This document shows, one piece after another, positions 1-6,259 of a stretch of DNA of 14,771 bases. Made by a program: the position numbers and the translations under genes. Numbering within the stretch: position 1 is the stretch's first letter; each line of letters starts with the position of its first letter. The notes under the pieces are model-generated. The model saw nothing but the letters and a program-made list of their open reading frames with translations. It was not told the DNA's origin and ran no database searches. The stretch comes from UBA2336 sp964538575 (GTDB taxonomy: Bacteria; Bacteroidota; Bacteroidia; Cytophagales; Cyclobacteriaceae), in the NCBI GenBank assembly GCA_964538575.1, contig CAZIGG010000081.1:1-14771 (forward strand), in the 5' to 3' direction.

Positions 1-870
1 TCCTGGAACGATTACGAACTCATCGACTCCGGTGACGGCCAAAAGCTTGAACGCTTCGGCAAGTTTGTACTGAGCCGGCCGGAACCCCAGGCGATCTGGA
101 GTAAAGTTTTGCCCGAGAAAGAATGGGCTGCAGCGCACGCCAGCTTTAACCGCGAGCAGAAAGATAAATTCCGCCACAGCGATGAGGTAAATGGCGGCTG
201 GACACGCGCTAAAGGAATGCCTGAAAGCTGGAACATTCAATATCAATACAACAATCTTTCGCTAACACTGCGCCTGGCATTAACCAGCTTCGGGCACGTA
301 GGTGTTTTTCCTGAGCAGGGTGAGAACTGGAATTTTATTTACGACACCATTAAAAGCTGGAACGCACAAAAACCACGTGTGCTGAATCTCTTTGCGTATA
401 CAGGGGCGGCTTCCATTGCCGCAAAATCAGCCGGAGCGGATGTTACGCACGTAGACGCTTCGCGGCCCGGCATTAACTGGGCAAATGAAAACATGCGGCT
501 GAATAATCTCACCGACATCCGCTGGGTGTATGAAGATGCGTTCAAGTTTGTAAGGCGTGAAGTGAAACGCGGCAACAAATACAACGGCATCATCATGGAC
601 CCGCCACCGTATGGCCGCGGACCGGAAGGCGAAAAGTGGACGTTACAGGAACAACTCAATGAGTTGATCGCGATGAGCAGTGAACTGCTGGAAAAGCAAA
701 ATTCATTTTTTATCCTCAGTATGTACGCGGTCGGGCTTTCACCGTTGGTGGGACTGAACGTTGCCAAAAGTCATTTCAATATCGCTGATCCGCAGTGCGG
801 GGAGTTTTTTCTCAAATCAAAAAACAACCGCGACCTGCCCATGGGAACCTTTTTGCGTTTCGCTATGTAA
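1..870 (+). CDS. Class I SAM-dependent methyltransferase, RlmI/COG1092-like (5' partial)
   Basis: The reading frame is open from the first base of the window, so the start lies upstream; the in-frame TTG at 109 is not a convincing start because homologous-looking sequence (W-N-D-Y-E-L-I-D-S-G) precedes it. The visible part is 289 residues. SAM-binding motif I, NLFAYTGAAS, is at 385-414, with the acidic motif II (HVDAS) following. DPPPYGRGP at 598-624 fills the place of the motif IV D-P-P seen in the RlmI/RlmK/COG1092 class of RNA methyltransferases. The protein probably methylates rRNA or another RNA in the cytoplasm, but the target cannot be read from sequence. DPPPY also resembles the DPPY signature of amino-methylating enzymes, so the base chemistry is open. 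The family assignment is firm; substrate specificity is not. Confidence 0.85.
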   Translation, partial: SWNDYELIDSGDGQKLERFGKFVLSRPEPQAIWSKVLPEKEWAAAHASFNREQKDKFRHSDEVNGGWTRAKGMPESWNIQYQYNNLSLTLRLALTSFGHVGVFPEQGENWNFIYDTIKSWNAQKPRVLNLFAYTGAASIAAKSAGADVTHVDASRPGINWANENMRLNNLTDIRWVYEDAFKFVRREVKRGNKYNGIIMDPPPYGRGPEGEKWTLQEQLNELIAMSSELLEKQNSFFILSMYAVGLSPLVGLNVAKSHFNIADPQCGEFFLKSKNNRDLPMGTFLRFAM

Positions 871-877
871 CAGGATG

Positions 878-889
878 CGAAAATTTTCG
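878..889. promoter_or_regulatory. 12-base perfect palindrome in the promoter region of the 65-aa gene
   Basis: CGAAAATTTTCG reads identically on both strands. It is immediately followed by TAAATTCAC at 890-898, a weak match to a Bacteroidota -7 element, and the ATG of the small gene is at 902. It may be a promoter-associated operator, or chance in AT-rich DNA. Confidence 0.3.
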
Positions 890-901
890 TAAATTCACAT
901 T

Positions 902-1099
902 ATGGATTCCAGAATTATAGATCTTTTAAGCGAAGAAATCAGGGAAACGAAAAACCTGACACTGGCGGTTAAAGAAGAAACTGTTGAGCTGAGAAAATTA
1001 GCCCAGGCCGCAGAGCGGAAAGCCGAAGCTGCGTGGGAACTGGTGATCATGATCCGCGAAGAAATGAAAAAGTCTTTCTGGAAACGCTTATTTCGTTAG
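902..1099 (+). CDS. Small helical (coiled-coil-like) hypothetical protein
   Basis: A 65-residue protein with no family I recognise. It begins 31 bases after the methyltransferase stop, so it may be co-transcribed or use its own promoter (weak TAAATTCAC just before the ATG). The composition is strongly helical: alternating Glu/Lys/Arg and Leu/Ala/Val residues with no Pro and no Gly, suggesting one long amphipathic helix or coiled coil over residues 5-57. The C-terminal tail KKSFWKRLFR is basic and aromatic and could bind membrane surface or nucleic acid. There is no signal peptide, Cys pair or metal motif. The density of charged residues and the absence of any larger overlapping frame favour a real gene. 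Function unknown. Confidence 0.6.
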   Translation: MDSRIIDLLSEEIRETKNLTLAVKEETVELRKLAQAAERKAEAAWELVIMIREEMKKSFWKRLFR

Positions 1100-1265
1100 A
1101 TCTTTTACACCCTCCCCACTCTTTACAAGAAGTCAGCTCAAAAATAAACTGGCTGTCAGACCGGGCCCGCAGGCAAACTCAGGCTGGTACAATATTTCAA
1201 ACATTATAAGTGTTATTAAGATTCACACTCAGACAGCATGTGTCCTCAAAATTCTACACTTGGAT

Positions 1266-1292
1266 TTTCCAGCGGCTGATTTTAGCTGGAAA
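1266..1292 (+). repeat. Hairpin 1 of the PfpI leader (8-bp perfect stem)
   Basis: TTTCCAGC at 1266-1273 pairs exactly with GCTGGAAA at 1285-1292 across an 11-base loop. No T-tract follows, so it is not an intrinsic terminator on the plus strand. It lies 58 bases ahead of the chosen start of the PfpI-family gene. Confidence 0.5.
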
Positions 1293-1308
1293 CGAATGCT
1301 TCACTCTG

Positions 1309-1347
1309 GTTTGATTTTTGAAATCTTCATCCAAATTAAAATCAAAC
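1309..1347 (+). repeat. Hairpin 2 of the PfpI leader (10-bp perfect stem) next to the start codon
   Basis: GTTTGATTTT at 1309-1318 pairs exactly with AAAATCAAAC at 1338-1347 across 19 bases; the ATG follows three bases later. An alternative small hairpin, GATTT-TTG-AAATC at 1313-1325, uses part of the same left arm and so would exclude the long stem. The stem could affect ribosome access. It could equally be an operator at the DNA level. Confidence 0.5.
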
Positions 1348-1350
1348 ATT

Positions 1351-1908
1351 ATGAAAAGCCTTGCAGGAAAACGTGTCGCAATTTTAACGGAGAATGGATT
1401 TGAGGAATCGGAGCTGACAAGCCCGCTGGAAGCATTACGCAAAGCAGGCGCTGATGTACACATTGTGTCACCGCGGGAAGGTAAAGTGAAGGGATGGAAA
1501 GACGGCAACTGGTCGATCGAATTGCCGGTTGATGTTCTGGTGGCCGATGCCGATCCGGAAGAATACGATGCGCTCGTGATCCCGGGCGGAGTGATCAACC
1601 CGGATTTAATGAGACGTGATCCGGACTGCATCGAGTTCGCCAAAGAATTTTTGCAGGAAGGCAAACCGGTCGCTGCCATTTGCCATGGCCCACAATTGCT
1701 GATTGAAACCGGTATGCTCGAAGGAAAAAGGATGACATCGTTTCATTCCATAAAAACCGATTTGATCAATGCCGGAGTGCGTTGGGAAGATAAAGAAGTT
1801 GTAGTAGACAATGGCTTGGTTACGAGCCGCAGTCCGAAAGACCTGGAGGCATTCAATAAAAAAATGATTGAGGAAATTGCTGAAGGTGTTCACCAGTCAG
1901 CGGATTAA
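1351..1908 (+). CDS. DJ-1/PfpI family protein (type 1 glutamine amidotransferase-like)
   Basis: A 185-residue protein, a usual length for the PfpI/YhbO branch of the DJ-1 superfamily. The nucleophile elbow AAICHGP is at residues 108-114, with Cys111 and His112 as expected catalytic residues, and the conserved acidic residue is probably Glu18 in the N-terminal ENGFEESE segment. The C-terminal pattern T-S-R-S-P-K-D-L-E-A-F at 158-168 is also typical. Characterised relatives are reported as proteases, deglycases or glyoxalase-type enzymes in carbonyl stress; which applies here cannot be told. It is cytoplasmic, with no signal peptide. I chose ATG 1351 over an in-frame TTG at 1318, because the family N-terminus begins close to AGKRVAIL and the extra codons fall inside a leader hairpin. 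It is transcribed alone, as far as the spacing shows. Confidence 0.9.
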   Translation: MKSLAGKRVAILTENGFEESELTSPLEALRKAGADVHIVSPREGKVKGWKDGNWSIELPVDVLVADADPEEYDALVIPGGVINPDLMRRDPDCIEFAKEFLQEGKPVAAICHGPQLLIETGMLEGKRMTSFHSIKTDLINAGVRWEDKEVVVDNGLVTSRSPKDLEAFNKKMIEEIAEGVHQSAD

Positions 1909-1938
1909 TCTTCCGAGATACAGAATCAATGGGGTATT

Positions 1939-2000
1939 CGCGGCCGGGTGCCGCGATCCTTTTTCAGCGCTCCGCTGGGGGATGCCGGGACAGGCCCGGC
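1939..2000. repeat. GC-rich triple-hairpin element, possible dispersed (REP-like) repeat
   Basis: Three hairpins sit head to tail between two genes: CGCGGC (1939-1944) with GCCGCG (1950-1955); CAGCG (1965-1969) with CGCTG (1973-1977), flanked by an outer ATCC/GGAT pair (1956-1959, 1980-1983); and GCCGGG (1984-1989) with CCCGGC (1995-2000). The block is far richer in G+C than the surrounding DNA. An ATG at 1929 opens a frame through it into the helicase gene, but its residues do not look like a helicase N-terminus. That it is repeated elsewhere in the genome is inference. It might also help end transcription of the upstream gene. Confidence 0.5.
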
Positions 2001-2021
2001 AAGGCACATCTTAATTATTTA

Positions 2022-2029
2022 TATTTTTA
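2022..2029 (+). promoter_or_regulatory. Candidate -7 element of the helicase gene
   Basis: TATTTTTA followed by C lies 15 bases from the chosen ATG (counted from its first base). It resembles the Bacteroidota -7 consensus TAnnTTTG and the elements before guaA and the 10539 gene. No good -33 box was found; the expected position falls at the edge of the GC-rich hairpin block. Confidence 0.4.
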
Positions 2030-2036
2030 CAGGCAC

Positions 2037-4205
2037 ATGAGCCTGAGAGATGAATCAAATGTTACGTTTTCGCTTGCCGCTGATTTTATTAATCATACTT
2101 CAAAATCTGTTTTCCTGACCGGTAAAGCCGGAACGGGAAAAACCACGTTTCTAAAATACATCTCCGGGAATACCCACAAGAACTTTGTTGTGGCAGCCCC
2201 AACCGGAGTTGCGGCCATTAACGCAGGCGGAGTTACGCTGCACTCATTGTTCCAGTTGCCGTTCGGGATTTATTTGCCGCTGCATCACACGCCTGAACCG
2301 TATTCAAGTGTTCAGGTCACAACCCGAAGCACGCTGTTTAAAAACCTTCAGCTCAGCAAAAGTAAACGCGACCTGCTCCAGGAACTTGAGCTGTTGATTA
2401 TAGACGAGGTAAGCATGGTTCGTTGCGATATGCTGGATGCTGTTGACGTAATCTTAAAAACAGTGCGAAAAAACCAGCGGCCTTTTGGCGGGGTACAAGT
2501 GTTATTTATTGGTGACCTGTACCAGCTTTCACCTGTCGCAAAAGGCGAGGAGTGGAGGATGCTTCAGGAATATTATCAAAGTCCTTACTTTTTTGATGCG
2601 AAGGTGGTCCTTGAAAATCCTCCACTCTGCATCGAGCTTAAAAAGATTTACCGGCAGAATGAACAGGTTTTTATTGATCTCCTGAATAATGTCAGGAATA
2701 ATATTGCGACCGCGCAGGACTTAACGCTGCTTAATTCAAGATTAACATCCGATGAAAATACAGAAGGATTTGTTACGCTAACTACCCACAACGATAAAGC
2801 GAATACTATCAATGCCCGCGAGCTTGGCAGGCTGCCGGGAGAAGGCCACGAATTTCCGGCAACTATTCAGCATGAATTTTCCGACAAGAGCTATCCTACC
2901 GACCCGGAATTGATCCTGAAAAAAGGTGCGCGTGTGATGTTCATTAAGAATGACACGAGTGAAGAAAAGAAGTACTACAACGGGAAGATTGCAACCGTTA
3001 CCGATATTGATGGAGATACGGTTACCGTTGAATTTGATCAGGGCGGAGTATTTGAGCTTACCCGGGAAACCTGGCGCAACATCCGGTATCGCTATAATAA
3101 CGATACCGATGAGATTGACGAGGAAGAGCTTGGTTCGTTTACGCAGTTCCCGGTCCGGTTAGCCTGGGCGATTACCATTCACAAAAGCCAGGGACTTACA
3201 TTTCAGAATGCTGTTATTGACGCAGGAAGCTCCTTTGCAACGGGTCAGGTGTATGTGGCGTTAAGCCGATGCACATCGCTGGAAGGTTTGGTTCTTCAAA
3301 CACCGATCACGCAACAACAGATAAGCACGGATCCAAAAGTAATCGCGTATGCCAATGAATTAAAAGATGAACTTATTTTATCCGGTCTGCTCCAGCGGGA
3401 AAGAGAAGTTTTTGAAAAGCATCATTTTGTAAAGCTGTTCGATTTCAATAAAGTCACCCGAACAATCTCCGACTGGCAGGAAACATTAACAGCCAAAAAG
3501 AACGATGCCTTAAAAGATACCATCCGGCTAAGTCATGAGCTTGTTCGGGATGGAATTACGCTTGACGAGGTATCGGTAAAAACACAGCTTTGGATTGAAC
3601 GCAATTTTGATGATGCGCTTCAGCATGGCAATTACGATAAGCTTGTGGAAGGATTGAAAAAATCCGTAGCACATTTTAATTCTCTGCTGCACGATAACTT
3701 TTTTGTCAAGCTTCAGCAGCACCATACAAAAATTAAATCGAAAGCAAAGGTTAAAAAGCATGTTAGGGCGTTGGAAGCTGTAGCATTCCTGGTGGCGGCA
3801 AAGACGCTAAAGCTGAGACAGGCCAGGTGGCGTGACGAAGCATTATTTACCGGAAACGAAGAACAATATGCGAACACACTAACTAAAACTCCAAAAGAAA
3901 AAGTCAGCAGCGCTGCTGAAACATTTGCCTTATACAACCGCGAGGGTGACATTGAAAAAGTTGCCCAGATTCGCGGTCTTGCCATCTCTACCATTGAATC
4001 CCATTTAACGGGGTTTGTGAAAACGGGAGAGTTGGCGGTTGAACGTGTGGTCGATCCTGAAAAGATAAAGGCGATCACTCAAATGATCGAAAAAACAGAC
4101 GCTGTTTCTTCATCCATTTTAAAAAACGCTTTGGGTGATAATTATTCTTACAACGAAATCCGCGCAGTGCTGTATCACCTCGAACGATTGAAATCAGCGG
4201 TCTGA
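2037..4205 (+). CDS. Pif1/RecD2-like superfamily 1B DNA helicase with C-terminal helix-turn-helix domain
   Basis: The protein is 722 residues from ATG 2037. Walker A GKAGTGKTT is at residues 29-37, the A-P-T-G-V-A-A-I-N-A-G-G segment at 54-65, Walker B LLIIDEVSM at 119-127, then FIGDLYQLSPV (motif III), a H-K-S-Q-G-L-T-F motif V and a V-A-L-S-R-C motif VI. This order is that of Pif1-type 5'-3' DNA helicases, which unwind forked DNA, R-loops or G-quadruplexes. About 250 residues follow the core, and the last hundred (A-E-T-F-A-L-Y through V-V-D-P-E-K-I) resemble the HTH_40 winged-helix domain also attached to RecQ-like helicases. The upstream in-frame ATG at 1929 was rejected because its 36 extra codons cross the hairpin block and a promoter-like -7 element lies just before 2037. 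No operon partner is apparent. Confidence 0.88.
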   Translation: MSLRDESNVTFSLAADFINHTSKSVFLTGKAGTGKTTFLKYISGNTHKNFVVAAPTGVAAINAGGVTLHSLFQLPFGIYLPLHHTPEPYSSVQVTTRSTLFKNLQLSKSKRDLLQELELLIIDEVSMVRCDMLDAVDVILKTVRKNQRPFGGVQVLFIGDLYQLSPVAKGEEWRMLQEYYQSPYFFDAKVVLENPPLCIELKKIYRQNEQVFIDLLNNVRNNIATAQDLTLLNSRLTSDENTEGFVTLTTHNDKANTINARELGRLPGEGHEFPATIQHEFSDKSYPTDPELILKKGARVMFIKNDTSEEKKYYNGKIATVTDIDGDTVTVEFDQGGVFELTRETWRNIRYRYNNDTDEIDEEELGSFTQFPVRLAWAITIHKSQGLTFQNAVIDAGSSFATGQVYVALSRCTSLEGLVLQTPITQQQISTDPKVIAYANELKDELILSGLLQREREVFEKHHFVKLFDFNKVTRTISDWQETLTAKKNDALKDTIRLSHELVRDGITLDEVSVKTQLWIERNFDDALQHGNYDKLVEGLKKSVAHFNSLLHDNFFVKLQQHHTKIKSKAKVKKHVRALEAVAFLVAAKTLKLRQARWRDEALFTGNEEQYANTLTKTPKEKVSSAAETFALYNREGDIEKVAQIRGLAISTIESHLTGFVKTGELAVERVVDPEKIKAITQMIEKTDAVSSSILKNALGDNYSYNEIRAVLYHLERLKSAV

Positions 4206-4269
4206 TTGTGGCAGGTGTTTTTAGGTATTAATTAGGTATTAATATCGGCAAAGAATAAATCCCACAATC
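4204..4269. repeat. Inverted repeat enclosing a tandem 11-mer between helicase gene and typA
   Basis: GATTGTGG at 4204-4211 is exactly complementary to CCACAATC at 4262-4269. The 50-base spacer contains a perfect tandem duplication of TTAGGTATTAA (4221-4231 and 4232-4242). The left arm overlaps the helicase stop codon. There is no T-tract after the right arm, so it is not a standard terminator. Confidence 0.45.
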
Positions 4270-4290
4270 CGGAAATCAGTTAATCCTGAT

Positions 4291-4298
4291 TATCTTTG
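4291..4298 (+). promoter_or_regulatory. typA promoter, -7 element
   Basis: TATCTTTG is an exact match to the Bacteroidota -7 consensus TAnnTTTG. A start site about seven bases past its centre would give a leader of roughly 40-45 bases before the typA ATG at 4346. The -33 box is not obvious. Confidence 0.6.
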
Positions 4299-4345
4299 CG
4301 CCCTCAAACAGTAAAAAACACAGAATAAACGAGGATTTTGAGGTT

Positions 4346-6151
4346 ATGGAAGCATCGAAGATCAGGAACATCGCCATTATTGCCCACGTTGACCACGGTA
4401 AGACTACCCTGGTTGACAAACTTTTACACGCGGGTCACTTATTTAAAGACCACGAGAACCCTGGCGAGCTGATCATGGATAGCAACGACCTCGAACGCGA
4501 ACGCGGAATCACGATCCTCGCGAAAAATGTTTCGGTACGCTATAAAGACTACAAGATCAATGTAATTGATACCCCCGGCCACAGCGATTTTGGCGGTGAG
4601 GTAGAGCGCGTGTTGAACATGGCCGATGGCTGTCTGCTGTTAGTGGATGCCTTTGAAGGCCCGATGCCGCAGACCCGCTTTGTGTTACAAAAAGCATTGC
4701 AGCTTGGCCTGAAGCCAATCGTGGTTATTAACAAAGTGGATAAAAAGAACTGTACGCCTGACGAAGTGCATGAGATGGTATTCGAGCTCATGTTCTCATT
4801 GGATGCTACCGAAGATCAGTTGGATTTCCCTACATTCTATGGTTCAGCTAAAAACGGCTGGATGAGCACCGACTGGAAAAAAGAAACTACCGACATCACT
4901 CCCTTATTGGATGGAATTATCGAGTTCATCCCCGAGCCAAAGATCGATCAGGGCCTTACGCAAATGATGATCACTTCATTGGAATACTCTTCTTATATCG
5001 GTCGTGTGGCGATTGGCCGTGTACAGCGTGGCGTGGTAAAGCCAGGTCAGCCAATTGCACTCGTAAAGCGTGACGGAAAGATCAATAAAACAAAAATTAA
5101 AGAAGTTTACGTATTCGAAGGCTTCGATAAAAAGAAAGTAGAAGAAGTTAAGGCCGGAGAAATTTGTGCGTTGGTAGGATTGGAAGGTTTTGAAATCGGT
5201 GATACGGTTACCGATGTTGAGAAGCCGGAAGCATTGAAGGCTATCTCGATTGACGAGCCGACCATGAGCATGTTGTTTACCATTAACAACTCCCCGTTCT
5301 ACGCAAAGGAAGGGAAGTTCGTGACCTCTCGTCACATTAAAGATCGTTTGGAGAAAGAGCTGGAGAAAAACCTGGCGCTTCGCCTTGGCGAAACAGGTTC
5401 TGCCGACAGCTTCATGGTGTTTGGCCGCGGGGTGCTTCACTTGTCGGTATTAATCGAAACCATGCGCAGGGAAGGCTATGAATTACAGATCGGCCAGCCG
5501 CAGGTTATCTTCAAGGAAATTGACGGTGTTAAATGCGAGCCGGTGGAAGAATTAACCATCGACTTGCCGGAAACGGTTGCCGGTAAAGCCATTGAAACGG
5601 TATCGCAACGCAAAGGTGAAATGCTGAACATGGAACCGAAAGCGGATCGGATGATTCTGAAGTTTTTGATTCCTTCAAGAGGGATCATGGGCTTGCGTAA
5701 CTATTTGTTGAACGTAACTGCGGGTGAAGCGATTGTAACGCACCGCTTTAAGGAATATCAGCCATACAAAGGCGAGATCCCGGGCCGTATCAACGGATCG
5801 TTAATCGTAATGGAACAAGGTGAAGCAATCGCGTACAGCTTGCACAACTTGCAGGATCGCGGCAAGTTCTTCATCAACCCGGGCGAAGAGGTTTATGAAG
5901 GCCAGGTAATCGGTGAGAATAACCGGAATGGCGACCTCGTAATCAACGTTACAAAAACCAAGAAGCTTACCAACATGCGTGCTTCCGGATCGGATGAAAA
6001 GATGAAAATCGCGCCTCCGCTGAAGCACACGCTGGAAGAAGCGCTGGAATACATACAGGCAGATGAATATGTGGAGGTAACTCCAAAATCTATCCGTCTC
6101 CGGAAAATTTATCTGAATGAAAACGACCGTAAACGTTTTGGAAAGAACTAA
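4346..6151 (+). CDS. typA: Ribosome-associated translational GTPase TypA/BipA
   Basis: A 601-residue protein, the family's usual length. The GTPase domain shows G1 AHVDHGKT at residues 13-20, the switch I sequence ERGITI around 52-57, G3 DTPGH at 75-79 and G4 NKVD at 129-132, followed by the beta-barrel, EF-G-like domains and the TypA-specific C-terminal domain. SRGIMGLRNYLL around 448 and the basic C-terminus are characteristic of this family rather than EF-G or LepA. TypA binds the 70S ribosome or its large subunit and is needed under cold, stress or nutrient shift in several bacteria. The ATG at 4346 is preceded by purine-rich GAGG stretches and an exact -7 element at 4291. A strong terminator follows, so it is a single-gene transcription unit. 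Confidence 0.97.
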   Translation: MEASKIRNIAIIAHVDHGKTTLVDKLLHAGHLFKDHENPGELIMDSNDLERERGITILAKNVSVRYKDYKINVIDTPGHSDFGGEVERVLNMADGCLLLVDAFEGPMPQTRFVLQKALQLGLKPIVVINKVDKKNCTPDEVHEMVFELMFSLDATEDQLDFPTFYGSAKNGWMSTDWKKETTDITPLLDGIIEFIPEPKIDQGLTQMMITSLEYSSYIGRVAIGRVQRGVVKPGQPIALVKRDGKINKTKIKEVYVFEGFDKKKVEEVKAGEICALVGLEGFEIGDTVTDVEKPEALKAISIDEPTMSMLFTINNSPFYAKEGKFVTSRHIKDRLEKELEKNLALRLGETGSADSFMVFGRGVLHLSVLIETMRREGYELQIGQPQVIFKEIDGVKCEPVEELTIDLPETVAGKAIETVSQRKGEMLNMEPKADRMILKFLIPSRGIMGLRNYLLNVTAGEAIVTHRFKEYQPYKGEIPGRINGSLIVMEQGEAIAYSLHNLQDRGKFFINPGEEVYEGQVIGENNRNGDLVINVTKTKKLTNMRASGSDEKMKIAPPLKHTLEEALEYIQADEYVEVTPKSIRLRKIYLNENDRKRFGKN

Positions 6152-6183
6152 TGACCTTTCAGAAATCATAAAATAAAACACGA

Positions 6184-6213
6184 GCGCGCCTGAAATGGCG
6201 CGTTTTTGTTTTT
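6184..6213 (+). terminator. Rho-independent terminator after typA
   Basis: CGCGCC at 6185-6190 pairs with GGCGCG at 6197-6202 around the loop TGAAAT, followed by TTTTTGTTTTT at 6203-6213. The stem is all G-C, and an A-rich run before it can pair with the T-tract, so termination from the other strand is also possible. Confidence 0.9.
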
Positions 6214-6224
6214 AGCTGACTGAT

Positions 6225-6254
6225 TTTTGAAGGCCGAACAACATAGTATATTTA
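6225..6254 (+). promoter_or_regulatory. guaA promoter (-33 TTTTG, -7 TATATTTA)
   Basis: TTTTG at 6225-6229 and TATATTTA at 6247-6254 are separated by 17 bases, close to the Bacteroidota arrangement of TTTG and TAnnTTTG. The predicted start site is only a few bases before the guaA ATG at 6260, implying a nearly leaderless message. No guanine riboswitch would fit in such a leader. Confidence 0.6.
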
Positions 6255-6259
6255 CAGCC

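Larger units (their letters stand above)
1100..1350 (+). other. Intergenic region with structured leader of the PfpI gene
   Basis: No gene is seen in these 251 bases. They hold two perfect inverted repeats on the side of the downstream gene (1266-1292 and 1309-1347) and an 11-base direct repeat TCAAACATTAT at 1197-1207 and 1342-1352, the second copy running into the ATG at 1351. No clear -33/-7 promoter pair could be assigned; TACACTTG at 1255-1262 is a weak candidate. Confidence 0.5.

Noticed and set aside
339..767. Minus-strand 142-codon frame inside the methyltransferase gene
   Set aside because: It is a shadow of a conserved coding frame with SAM-binding and DPP motifs on the plus strand.
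1929..2036. 36-codon N-terminal extension of the helicase from ATG 1929
   Set aside because: These codons cover the GC-rich hairpin block and lie upstream of a promoter-like element; the helicase N-terminus is complete from ATG 2037.
4976..5440. Minus-strand 154-codon frame inside typA
   Set aside because: Shadow of a strongly conserved gene; the His- and Phe-rich product resembles nothing.
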